Assembly (NCBI GenBank): GCA_041738715.1
Contig: JBGSPI010000107.1
Coordinates: 1 to 16,436, forward strand
Length of the DNA: 16,436 bases
From: Chamaesiphon sp041738715
GTDB taxonomy: Bacteria; Cyanobacteriota; Cyanobacteriia; Cyanobacteriales; Chamaesiphonaceae
Direction of reading: 5' to 3'
Of the stretch, positions 7,324-14,635 are shown piece by piece. The notes under the pieces were generated by a model. That model searched no databases, was not told the DNA's origin, and saw only the letters and a program-made list of their open reading frames with translations. Position numbers and translations under genes: made by a program. How positions within the stretch are numbered: the first letter of the stretch is position 1; every line of letters starts with the position of its first letter.

Positions 7324-8550
7324 ATGAAAATACTCGTGCTTAATGCTGGCTCTAGTAGCCAAAAAAGTTGTCTCTACGAGATTGCCCGCGATCCTCTGCC
7401 GACAGACCATCCCACCCCTGTCTGGGAAGCGACAGTTGATTGGACACACCATCAGGGTGTTGCCGAAATCAAAGTCAAAACAGCGACGGGGGAATTGTTG
7501 CAGGAAGAAATCCCCACCCAAGATCGGCGGTTGGCGATTGCCCATCTGCTGGAAACGCTGTGGCAGGGCAACACTGCTGTCATAGCTGATCCATCCGAGA
7601 TTGACCTAGTCGGACATCGAGTAGTCCACGGTGGTCAAGAGTATTGTGACACCGTTAAAATAACGGCCGAGGTAAAAGCCGCGATCTCTCGACTTTCGGC
7701 TTTGGCACCGATCCATAACCCAGCAAATTTGGAGGGCATTGAAGCGATCGAGCAGATTTTGGGAGTTGACGTTCCTCAGTATGCTGTATTTGACACCGCT
7801 TTTCACAGTCACTTACCCGATGCCGCCGCCATCTATCCGGGTCCTTACGCCTGGGTCGAGCGGGGGATTCGCCGCTATGGGTTTCACGGCATTAGTCATC
7901 AATACTGTGCTCAAAGGGCTGCCCAATTGCTCGATCGCAACTTGCCGGAACTAAGGTTGATTATTTGCCATTTGGGGAATGGGTGTTCTCTATCCGCCGT
8001 CCACAATGGGTACAGCATTGACACCACGATGGGATTTACCCCTTTAGATGGATTGATGATGGGAACCCGCTCTGGCTCAGTCGATCCGGGCATTTTGATT
8101 CATCTGTTGCGCCAGGAAGGGTATACGGTCGATCGGTTGGATCGGGAACTGAATCGAGAATCGGGCTTGAAAGGTATCTCTGGTGTATCAGCAGATTTGC
8201 GTCAGGTGCTGAATGCGATCGAGACCGGAAATCCCCTGGCGATCCTGGCATTTGACATTTATATCCATCGGTTACGATCCTGCATCGGTTCGATGCTTGC
8301 CAGCCTGGGTGGGCTGGATGCCTTAGTCTTTACGGCCGGAGTGGGGGAAAACTCGGAGATCGTTCGTTCCCGCGCCTGCGAAACATTTGAGTTTTTGGGC
8401 TTGAAGTTAGATCCTCAACTAAATGGTTCCCGTCCAGTGGATAAAGACATTGCCACTGCCGATTCCAGGGTGCGCGTACTGGTGATTCATACTGCGGAAG
8501 ATTGGGCGATTGCCGAATCGGCTTACTGGAGCAACTGCCAGGAAACTTAG
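7324..8550 (+). CDS. ackA: acetate kinase
   Basis: This 408-residue ASKHA-fold kinase interconverts acetyl phosphate plus ADP with acetate plus ATP. Motifs in order: N-terminal phosphate loop KILVLNAGSSSQK with Asn7; GHRVVHGGQEY with Arg99; VFDTAFHSHLP with the catalytic Asp157; RRYGFHGISH with His188; ICHLGNGCSLSA; MMGTRSGSVDPG with Arg249; and the C-terminal FTAGVGENS. Length is normal. In cyanobacteria acetyl phosphate comes from phosphotransacetylase or from phosphoketolase; neither gene is in this window. The position after pgm suggests, but does not prove, a role in fermenting glycogen-derived sugar in the dark. No clear Shine-Dalgarno precedes the ATG. Confidence 0.97.
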   Translation: MKILVLNAGSSSQKSCLYEIARDPLPTDHPTPVWEATVDWTHHQGVAEIKVKTATGELLQEEIPTQDRRLAIAHLLETLWQGNTAVIADPSEIDLVGHRVVHGGQEYCDTVKITAEVKAAISRLSALAPIHNPANLEGIEAIEQILGVDVPQYAVFDTAFHSHLPDAAAIYPGPYAWVERGIRRYGFHGISHQYCAQRAAQLLDRNLPELRLIICHLGNGCSLSAVHNGYSIDTTMGFTPLDGLMMGTRSGSVDPGILIHLLRQEGYTVDRLDRELNRESGLKGISGVSADLRQVLNAIETGNPLAILAFDIYIHRLRSCIGSMLASLGGLDALVFTAGVGENSEIVRSRACETFEFLGLKLDPQLNGSRPVDKDIATADSRVRVLVIHTAEDWAIAESAYWSNCQET

Positions 8551-8639
8551 ACTATCGGAAACATGTTGCCGTGGTTTTTCTTCTGATTGGCATTTCAACA
8601 GCATGAGCAATTAAAGCAGCACGAAGTTGCCAGAGTCTA

Positions 8640-9152
8640 TCAATCGGATTTATCGATCGCGTTTGTTTTAACCCACTCCTGCGATGGTGGAGGTACCGCT
8701 ACAGGTGGCTTCTGATCTGCCGTGTAATAGCCTGCTCTAGTTACCTGTAGATCGCCGTAAGAGGTTAGAAAATCATTGGCATGTGACAAAAGTCTATCGA
8801 TCGATTGCTGCTGTTTTAGTCCTTCTTTCCAGGCACTTTTTTCGACTGTACCAATCGCGAAATATTCATTGCCGATCACATTGGGAGCTTGGTGGCTAAA
8901 TAATGCAGTTAGATAATGTTCGATTTCATGTTTATGAGCAATCAGGAGATCGCAATCTCGACAGTAACGACAAGTATAGTTCAGCGCGATTAAGTGTTTG
9001 GGATTGACATGAATCAAGATTGGTATTTTGCGTTGTCCAGTCTTGAGATCGCACAAAGGACAACGGGAGACTCGTTCGGTTGGGTAAGGATTGATGATAA
9101 AGCCGTATTTTGGCGGCAATCTACCAAATTGTCGTTGTTTGACTTTTGCCAT
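8640..9152 (-). CDS. conserved hypothetical protein with zinc-ribbon cysteines
   Basis: This 170-residue protein has a basic N-terminus (MAKVKQRQFGRLPPKYGF), then CPLC at 31-34 and CRYCRDC at 61-67. The spacing fits two cysteine pairs holding one zinc ion, with a spare Cys67. HKHEIEHY follows, and NEYFAIGTVEKSAWKEG in the middle looks like a conserved core. The last 30 residues are Pro-rich and probably disordered. There are no membrane segments. I believe similar proteins of unknown function exist in cyanobacteria and other bacteria, but I can give no role. It sits alone between two plus-strand genes and could be regulatory or RNA/DNA-binding; that is a guess. Confidence 0.72.
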   Translation of the reverse strand: MAKVKQRQFGRLPPKYGFIINPYPTERVSRCPLCDLKTGQRKIPILIHVNPKHLIALNYTCRYCRDCDLLIAHKHEIEHYLTALFSHQAPNVIGNEYFAIGTVEKSAWKEGLKQQQSIDRLLSHANDFLTSYGDLQVTRAGYYTADQKPPVAVPPPSQEWVKTNAIDKSD

Positions 9153-9432
9153 TCGCGCTCATCGCTATTAAGATTTAACCCTCCATTTTAGCGTGGGGTA
9201 GCACTAACTAACAACGATCCAAATCGAAGCTCGTCTGGGTGTGGACGTTTCTAAGGCAAGTCGATATTGCGCAGGGCAATAAACTCAGTAATTCGATCAA
9301 AAGCAAGATATGCTTGAGGTGAACAACTTTAGTAATAGGTGATCATGCTATTACTATTTGAGTTGGCTACAGATAGCAGACCCAGGGTTATGATATTTAT
9401 TACCAGCGATCGCCGATAGAAATTAGATACCC

Positions 9433-10128
9433 ATGATTAAACTGGAGCGCGATCGACATATCGCAGCAGTCATCTTTGATTTAGATGGTGTGATTACTAA
9501 CACAGTCTATTTCCATTATCTCTCGTGGCAACGACTGGCAGATGAGGAAGCGATTCCCTTTGACAAATCTACCCACGATCGCAACATGTTGGGGCTAAAC
9601 CGAGAGGACGCACTAAATTATCTCCTCAAAAATCGCCAGATCGATTCGGCAACAAGGCAAGCATGGTTGAAGCGTAAAAACGATTATTATTTAGAACTTA
9701 TTAATGAACTCAATCCTCAACATTTGTTGCCAGGGATTGAAAATCTCCTGATCGAACTTGCCGCAGCTAAAATTAAAATTGCGTTAGGTTCTTCCAGCAA
9801 AAACGCCGAAACAGTCTTACAACGATTAAAAATCAGACATTTCTTTGACTTTATCGCCGATGGTCATAGTGTCCCGCGACTCAAACCATCTCCTGATGTT
9901 TTCCTTCACGCTGCCGTAGCACTATCAGTTCCGCCAGCTAATTGTTTAGTAGTTGAGGATGCACCTGCGGGGGTCGCCGCAGGTGCATCCGCAGGGATGT
10001 GGGTGCTGGGAGTTGGTCCATATGAACGGTTGCACCAAGCAGATTTGGTCTTACCAACACTAAACGGAATCACTTGGGCGGATATTTTAGCGAAGATTAA
10101 TTATCTCGATTCAAATCCAGATAAGTGA
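9433..10128 (+). CDS. pgmB: beta-phosphoglucomutase (HAD superfamily)
   Basis: The 231-residue HAD-fold enzyme converts beta-glucose-1-phosphate to glucose-6-phosphate, a step that follows disaccharide phosphorylases acting on maltose, trehalose or similar sugars. Motif I is FDLDGVITNT with the nucleophile Asp16 and acid/base Asp18, followed by a helical cap. The phosphate-binding motif is ALGSSSKN (118-124), the Lys motif is RLKPSPD (Lys151), and the metal motif is VVEDAPAG (Glu175, Asp176). These features favour beta-PGM over generic HAD phosphatases. No disaccharide phosphorylase gene is adjacent, which is unusual for this family. The gene's last 32 bp overlap the convergent reductase gene, and its C-terminal motif is written in a large DNA palindrome (9957-9990). 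Confidence 0.9.
   Translation: MIKLERDRHIAAVIFDLDGVITNTVYFHYLSWQRLADEEAIPFDKSTHDRNMLGLNREDALNYLLKNRQIDSATRQAWLKRKNDYYLELINELNPQHLLPGIENLLIELAAAKIKIALGSSSKNAETVLQRLKIRHFFDFIADGHSVPRLKPSPDVFLHAAVALSVPPANCLVVEDAPAGVAAGASAGMWVLGVGPYERLHQADLVLPTLNGITWADILAKINYLDSNPDK
9957..9990. repeat. perfect 14-bp inverted repeat inside pgmB
   Basis: GGATGCACCTGCGG (9957-9970) and its exact complement (9977-9990) are separated by 6 nt. It spans codons 175-186, covering the metal-binding EDAPAG motif. Such a strong stem inside a conserved coding motif is uncommon. Confidence 0.9.
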
Positions 10129-11071
10129 AATCTGGTAATCCTGGCACAATTCCCCCTGGATTGAGCGGAAAGAGATTGCGATAGTAATCCTGGATAATTA
10201 CCGGAAAATTGCAAGTAGCCGCCACTCCAGGGAGATGATAAATATCCCGCAGATAGACTTTTAGATGAAGATAGTCTTGAATCCGGCGGTGGTTACATTT
10301 GAATAAAGAATAGTAAACCAAATCAAACCGGATCAGTGTTGTAAATAAACGGACATCAGCGAGAGTTAACACCTCGCCACATAAATAACGTTGATTTGCC
10401 AGTAAGTCATTCACTCGATCGAGTGTGCTAAATAACTCACTATAGGCGCGATAGTATGCACTCTGTGTTTGGGCAAAACCGCACCGATACACCCCATTAT
10501 TCACTGTTTGATAGATGATCTCATTCCACTGATCGATCGAGCCTTGTAGCTCGTTTGGATAGAGATCTAAGTCCGGCTGAGTAGCATATTGGTTAAATTC
10601 TGAATTTAAAATCTCAATAATTTCGGCACTTTCATTATTGACGATCGTATATGTCTGGTTATCCCATAACATCGGCACTGTACAACGCCCAGTATATCCC
10701 TGCTGGGCATATTGATACAACTCCCTCAAGGTCTGACAGCCATGCTCTGGCGCAGGCAACCGCCAACCACCAGCATCGGCATCACCCGTCAGGATTATCA
10801 GATCGATCGCCCCTTCTAACCCTTTTAACGTCCGCACCACCAGAGTTCGATGTGCCCAGGGACAACTCCACCCCACATATAATCGATACCGATTGGCGGC
10901 GGGGGGATGCTTACTATCTGGACTAATCCGTTGGCGAAACTCACTCGGCGGGCGTTGATATTCACCGCGATCGTTGGGCGGCGCGAGTTGTGCCATCATT
11001 ACTTGCCAGATCTGCGTCCAGATTGATCGACCAATTTTGACGATCCAGCCAGATGGAATTGTTTTAGTCAC
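10097..11071 (-). CDS. glutathionyl-hydroquinone reductase (Xi-class glutathione transferase)
   Basis: This 324-residue ECM4/YqjG-type enzyme reduces glutathionyl-quinones and -hydroquinones, with a cysteine forming a mixed disulfide with glutathione. The active-site motif VGWSCPWAHR (catalytic Cys70) lies in an N-terminal thioredoxin-like domain; TVPMLWD and NNESAEI are the expected glutathione-binding elements. An all-helical domain follows, with LCGEVLTLADVRLF. The start is a GTG that overlaps the upstream SpoIIM-like gene by 8 bp, giving translational coupling; a Met-Met at residue 25 is a less likely start because homologues, as I recall them, have the extra N-terminal segment. Its 3' end overlaps pgmB convergently. 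A role in quinone detoxification during photosynthetic stress is plausible. Confidence 0.9.
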   Translation of the reverse strand: MTKTIPSGWIVKIGRSIWTQIWQVMMAQLAPPNDRGEYQRPPSEFRQRISPDSKHPPAANRYRLYVGWSCPWAHRTLVVRTLKGLEGAIDLIILTGDADAGGWRLPAPEHGCQTLRELYQYAQQGYTGRCTVPMLWDNQTYTIVNNESAEIIEILNSEFNQYATQPDLDLYPNELQGSIDQWNEIIYQTVNNGVYRCGFAQTQSAYYRAYSELFSTLDRVNDLLANQRYLCGEVLTLADVRLFTTLIRFDLVYYSLFKCNHRRIQDYLHLKVYLRDIYHLPGVAATCNFPVIIQDYYRNLFPLNPGGIVPGLPDFTYLDLNRDN

Positions 11072-12035
11072 GATCTATAATTTTTTGGTCATCACGTAAA
11101 GTGTAAAGGATGAGCAGGATAAATAGCCCCGTCCCGGCCAGATATTTAACTGGACTAGGAATGACATTTTGGGGCGAAAAAAAACCCTCGATCGCACCCG
11201 CAATCAGCAGCATCGGAAAAATCCCCATCACCAATTGTGCCGCTTGCAAACCGCAGATCCGTAGCGCATCTCGTCGCCGATAGCGACCGGGAAATAACAA
11301 CCCTCGTGCAATTAATAATCCTGCCCCACCAGCAATAAAAATTGCCGGCAATTCTAAGGCTCCATGTGGAAAAACAAATGCCCAAAATGGATATGCCAAA
11401 CCATTTTGGCCAACCAAAGTAGCAATCGCCCCAATTAATAACCCATTATAAAATAGAGCATAAATCGTCCATAATCCAGCGAGAATTCCACCACCAACCA
11501 TCCGAAAAGTAACGCTGAGATTATTGACAGCAATACTACTTGCCGCGAAGGGTTCTGTCCCTAAAATCGAACCCATCCATAATTCCTGGCGATCGCGTAC
11601 TTTCTCAATTAGCTCCTGGGGGACAACTAAAGACATAAAACTAGCATCTTGCCAAGCAAACCACCAGCCAATTAAACCACCAATTAAAAATAATCCAAAC
11701 GCGATCGCGGTATATACCCATGTTTCGCGCAACACCCTTGGTAATTCCCACAGATAGAAATCGACCATTCCCCGCACTTCCTGACGGCGGGAACCGCGAT
11801 AGATTTGACTATAACCGCGAGTAGTTAGAGCTTGGAGTTCTTGAACGATCGTTTGACCGATTTGGTTGGTATTTGCCCGCGCCAAATCTGCGGCTACCGA
11901 TCGATATAAACTTGCCAGCGTCCCGATTTCTTTGGCATTTAATGACTTCATGCCACTTTTTTCAGCCCGTAACAATAATCGATCGAGTTCTTGCCACTTA
12001 GCTTCCCGTCGGGCAATCCAGCGTTGAATGTTCAT
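11064..12035 (-). CDS. SpoIIM-like (stage II sporulation protein M family) membrane protein
   Basis: This 323-residue integral membrane protein starts with about 100 soluble residues (MNIQRWIARREAKWQELDRL, helical), then about five hydrophobic segments: near 105-128 (AIAFGLFLIGGLIGWWFAW), around 185-215, at the AFVFPHGALELPAIFIAGGAG motif, in LVMGIFPMLLIAGAIEG, and a last one near the C-terminus. The FPHG-LELP motif is typical of the SpoIIM/DUF95 family. In Bacillus SpoIIM supports peptidoglycan remodelling at engulfment, but most family members are in non-sporulating bacteria and have no known role. It overlaps the reductase gene downstream and is probably co-transcribed with it. Function here is unknown. 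Confidence 0.85.
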   Translation of the reverse strand: MNIQRWIARREAKWQELDRLLLRAEKSGMKSLNAKEIGTLASLYRSVAADLARANTNQIGQTIVQELQALTTRGYSQIYRGSRRQEVRGMVDFYLWELPRVLRETWVYTAIAFGLFLIGGLIGWWFAWQDASFMSLVVPQELIEKVRDRQELWMGSILGTEPFAASSIAVNNLSVTFRMVGGGILAGLWTIYALFYNGLLIGAIATLVGQNGLAYPFWAFVFPHGALELPAIFIAGGAGLLIARGLLFPGRYRRRDALRICGLQAAQLVMGIFPMLLIAGAIEGFFSPQNVIPSPVKYLAGTGLFILLILYTLRDDQKIIDRD

Positions 12036-12201
12036 CGGAGCGAAATCAATAACTATGTACTTGACTTAGAAAAACCAAATAGGCTGTTTGGCATTTAAAC
12101 CACATCCTGTGTAATATACTATAGCCGTAATCGCCTAACTTCAATGCCTACTAAAAGTTAATATTAAAATAGACTTAGCAAAAAATCAGAACCAAATTTA
12201 T

Positions 12202-12651
12202 ATGAGATATATTGAAGTTTCAGGAGAAATCGACAATAATAATCGACTTGTACTTCATGAATCCCTCGATCAAATTAAGCCTCAGCAAGTGAGAATTGAT
12301 ATTGTATTTCGCGATGATGATGAAGATTATCGCGAACCTAGCAAAGAAGAAATCCTTGAAAGTATCGTTGAAGGTTTGCGCGAACACTCAAGAGGAGAGT
12401 CTAAACCAGTTTCACAGATGTGGGATAATATCATGATTCAATCTACTGGAGAAATTAACGATCGAGGTCAATTAGTACTCGATCGACCTTTACCAGAAAT
12501 GCAGGCTCAATATGTTGATGTTGTGATGTGGTTTATTAAAGAGGAGGAATATCCGCAGAAATTATCTGAATCTGAGGAAAATATCTATGAAGAACATCTA
12601 ACTCTAATAAAAGAGCCTAGCGAATCCAGAACGAGAGCTTATGCAGGATGA
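12202..12651 (+). CDS. antitoxin-like protein, two related modules fused in frame
   Basis: The 149-residue protein has two similar halves. Residues 1-77 look like a complete cyanobacterial RelE/ParE antitoxin: a beta-rich start (VSGEIDNNNRLVLHESL), then a helix PSKEEILESIVEGLREHSRG, ending KPVSQMWDNI. Residue 78 is a Met and starts a second module with the same beginning (STGEINDRGQLVLDRPLP) and an acidic tail ending in RTRAYAG, but lacking the EEILESIVEGL helix. It overlaps the broken toxin gene downstream by 11 bp. The antitoxin role is inferred from module likeness and from the toxin remnant; DNA binding is not evident. The ATG at 12202 has no strong Shine-Dalgarno. The second module could be a separate protein starting at 12433. 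Confidence 0.72.
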   Translation: MRYIEVSGEIDNNNRLVLHESLDQIKPQQVRIDIVFRDDDEDYREPSKEEILESIVEGLREHSRGESKPVSQMWDNIMIQSTGEINDRGQLVLDRPLPEMQAQYVDVVMWFIKEEEYPQKLSESEENIYEEHLTLIKEPSESRTRAYAG

Positions 12652-12896
12652 AGCACCGTTAGTCAGAATAAATCAAACTAGTGACTTTGAAAAATCTCTG
12701 AAAAAACTTAATAAAAGATATCGTTCGGTTAGAGGAGATATTAAGCCTCTAATTGAACAATTAGAATCGGGTGAGACTCCTGGAGATCTAAATTAGCGGC
12801 AATAATAAAGGTCAAAGTGGTGGCTATCGCGTCATATATTACACGATAACTGGGATCTGGGGTGTAAGTGTAGGTAAAATCCCCTCCTGGGAGGGG
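12641..12896 (+). pseudogene. broken RelE/ParE-type toxin gene
   Basis: An ATG at 12641 starts a frame reading VRINQTSDFEKSLKKLNKRY and IKPLIEQLESGETPGD, the N-terminal half of a cyanobacterial RelE-type mRNA-interfering toxin, and ends at a TAG at 12794. The next recognisable piece, NNKGQSGGYRVIYYTIT, lies in another frame from 12801. From family memory about 16-18 residues between the two pieces are missing, and everything after YYTIT (the C-terminal strand and catalytic tail) is replaced by unrelated sequence. A deletion not divisible by three plus loss of the 3' end explains this. It overlaps the intact antitoxin gene, so the operon has lost its toxin but kept the antitoxin. Confidence 0.75.
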
Positions 12897-12908
12897 TAGG
12901 GGTGGGTT
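12878..12908. repeat. G-rich palindromic interspersed repeat
   Basis: CCCCTCC (12881-12887) and GGAGGGG (12890-12896) form a compact hairpin, followed by TAGGGGTGGGTTC. From memory, this CCCCTCCTGGGAGGGGT-GGGGTGGGTT pattern is a common small interspersed repeat in cyanobacterial genomes. On the minus strand the hairpin is followed by ATTTTACC, so it could also act as a weak terminator for the long minus-strand ORF. The ORF's stop lies directly at its edge. Confidence 0.55.
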
Positions 12909-13586
12909 CAGGGTGCCGTGGGTTGGTTGATGATTTGGATCTGGCTGACGTTGGTGTCGTTTGCCGCTACCTGAGCGAAGTCGAAGGTAAGCGGTGTGGC
13001 TTGATTGGTGGTGAGGGTGTCGTTTTTAGTGACGGGGATGGGTTGGGTGTCGGTGAAGAGTTTTACGTCGTCGATGGTGACGGTGCTGGTTCTTGCGCCG
13101 AATCCGAGGAGGTTGAAGTAGAGGGTGGCGTTCGTTGAGGGGGTGATTTGGGTGAGATCGATCGAGACGATGCTACTGTTGTTACCCAGAGGGGTGATGG
13201 TGACTTTATCGCTCTTGTGGATGGTGCCGTTGGCTTGGATATTCAGCAGGGAGTCGGTATGGTTTAAGCCGATAGATGTTCCGGCGAGGGGGGTGAAGGT
13301 GTTGGTGTCGAGGAGGGCGACTTCAAAGGCATCGTTGGCGGTTTTGGTGGTGTCGCCTGGGATGAGGTGGTTGTCGGTGATCGTGAATTGGAGGGTTTTG
13401 GCTCCGGTGGGGATGATGAAGGCTTGGGTGAGTTCTGAGAGTTTTTGGGACTGCTCGGTGAAGGTGGCGGTGCCGTTGATGATGTTGGTGGCACCTGTGG
13501 TGTTCCAATCTGCGGTGGTGGAGAAGTCACCATTATTAATTGCCACTAACGCGCCAGCGGTTAGGGGTGCGGTAATTATTCCCGCG

Positions 13587-13614
13587 ACTCCCGATTCCCG
13601 ATTCCCGATTCCCG
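13587..13614. repeat. heptanucleotide tandem repeat, four copies
   Basis: ACTCCCG is followed by three copies of ATTCCCG, giving 28 bp inside the minus-strand ORF, where it encodes part of NAGIGNRESGVAG. Heptamer arrays (STRR type) are typical of filamentous cyanobacteria. Seven is not a multiple of three, so gain or loss of one copy would shift the frame. Confidence 0.85.
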
Positions 13615-14179
13615 CATTAATCACATCAATCATCGCTAGGTTTAATGTTGATGGGAGTTTGCGAACGCCAGGTTTGAGGCTGGTGTTCATCAGGTCGTAG
13701 GGGTGGAAGGTGGTGTCGAGGTGGGAGCCGTCGGGGGTGAGGGTGGCGGTTATTCCAGCATCGATGAAGGTGAGGATGCCGTTGATCTTTTGAACATGGG
13801 TATCAAAGGCGGTGTTACCGCGAATGATGCCGTTGAGGTGTCCGAGTTCGTGGAGGATTGTTGTGAGGAGGTCGTATTTACCATAGGCGGCACTGTCAGC
13901 CGTTGCTTTGTAGGCGGTGTCTGCTAGTTGGGTGGTAAATTCGCTGTTGTCGTCTGGGGTGGTGTCGATGAACCAGCCGGAGCCGTTGCCGTTGATGTCG
14001 AGGGTGAGGGTGCCGGAGTTGGGACGATTGTTGGTGTCGTATCCAGTGATGGTGGCTTCGGCTAGTTGTCCGGTGGGGAGATCGGCAATTTGGAATTTAA
14101 TATTGAGGTTGAAATTGCTTGGATTAGAGGTGTTAAGGTTACTATTGAGAGTTCCTGTACTGAATGGAGAAGTCGAGTT

Positions 14180-14635
14180 ATGGATCGGGAAGAATTGATT
14201 AGAAAGTATGCTGGGGGAGAAAAGGACTTCACTGGAGGAGATTTTATCCGTTCCCATTGGTCTGATGACACCGCTCAAGGTGGAATCTACCAAGAAGCCG
14301 ACTTCACCGACTCCTATTTTGACAGCAGTGGGTTCCGAGACTGTGACTTGAGCTTTGCCAAATTTACTAGAGTCCGCATGTACGAAAGTAGTTTTAGGAA
14401 TTGTTATATGGAAGGAGTTGACTTTAGTGACGCTGTTTTCGGACAAGTGGCCTTTTACCAGGTTGATCTCAGGGGATCTATCTTCAGAAACGCTAATTTT
14501 ACTGAAGCTGGTTTCTTCGATGCCGATCTCAGTTATGCCGACTTGAGTGGGGCTAAAAACTTGGATGGGTATGAGAATGTTATTTGCTACGAAACTATCA
14601 TGCCCGACGGTAGTATTTATACTGGTCGTATTTAA
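14180..14635 (+). CDS. pentapeptide-repeat protein, antisense within the long minus-strand ORF
   Basis: The 151-residue protein starts MDREELIRKYAGGEKDFTGG, a familiar N-terminal cap of cyanobacterial pentapeptide-repeat proteins. About 20 pentads follow (DFTGG, DFIRS, DLSFA, DFSDA, DLRGS, NFTEA, DLSYA, DLSGA) with Phe or Leu at the central position, as needed for a right-handed quadrilateral beta-helix. It ends with a cap (ENVICYETIMPDGSIYTGRI) seen in many relatives. The ATG at 14180 has GGAGA at 14166-14170, a fair Shine-Dalgarno. The frame extends upstream to 14066, but that part reads as the shadow of the opposite strand. No signal peptide is visible, so it is probably cytoplasmic. The biochemical role of such proteins is mostly unknown. 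Both strands are open and codon-aligned over the whole gene. Confidence 0.8.
   Translation: MDREELIRKYAGGEKDFTGGDFIRSHWSDDTAQGGIYQEADFTDSYFDSSGFRDCDLSFAKFTRVRMYESSFRNCYMEGVDFSDAVFGQVAFYQVDLRGSIFRNANFTEAGFFDADLSYADLSGAKNLDGYENVICYETIMPDGSIYTGRI
14180..14635 (-). repeat. 15-bp periodic region coding five-residue repeats on both strands
   Basis: In the minus frame this region reads PTQVG ITEIG IEETS FSKIS and onwards in steps of five, about 17 units, with Lys/Glu/Gln/His at the third place and Ile/Val at the fourth. These are the reverse complements of plus-strand pentads: Leu or Phe codons become Lys/Glu/Gln, Asp or Asn become Ile/Val, and Ala becomes Gly/Ser. The minus frame stays open because the plus gene uses no CTA, TTA or TCA codons. 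Confidence 0.85.

Noticed and set aside
9153..9432. Possible small gene or RNA in the gap before pgmB
   Set aside because: No convincing frame, hairpin or terminator was found. It holds only presumed promoters and a HIP1 site near 9407.
370..11720. Scattered GCGATCGC octamers as a specific operator
   Set aside because: They occur inside and between genes throughout the window, as expected for the HIP1 palindrome that is over-represented in many cyanobacterial genomes.
12902..13927. Several plus-strand ORFs rich in Gly, Val and Glu
   Set aside because: They are complements of Thr- and Asn-rich minus-strand coding and have no domain, start signal or homology that I can see.
14066..14179. Longer start for the pentapeptide-repeat gene
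   Set aside because: The extra 38 residues do not resemble the family, overlap recognisable minus-strand coding (LPTGQLAEATITG), and the ATG at 14180 has both a family-like N-terminus and a Shine-Dalgarno.
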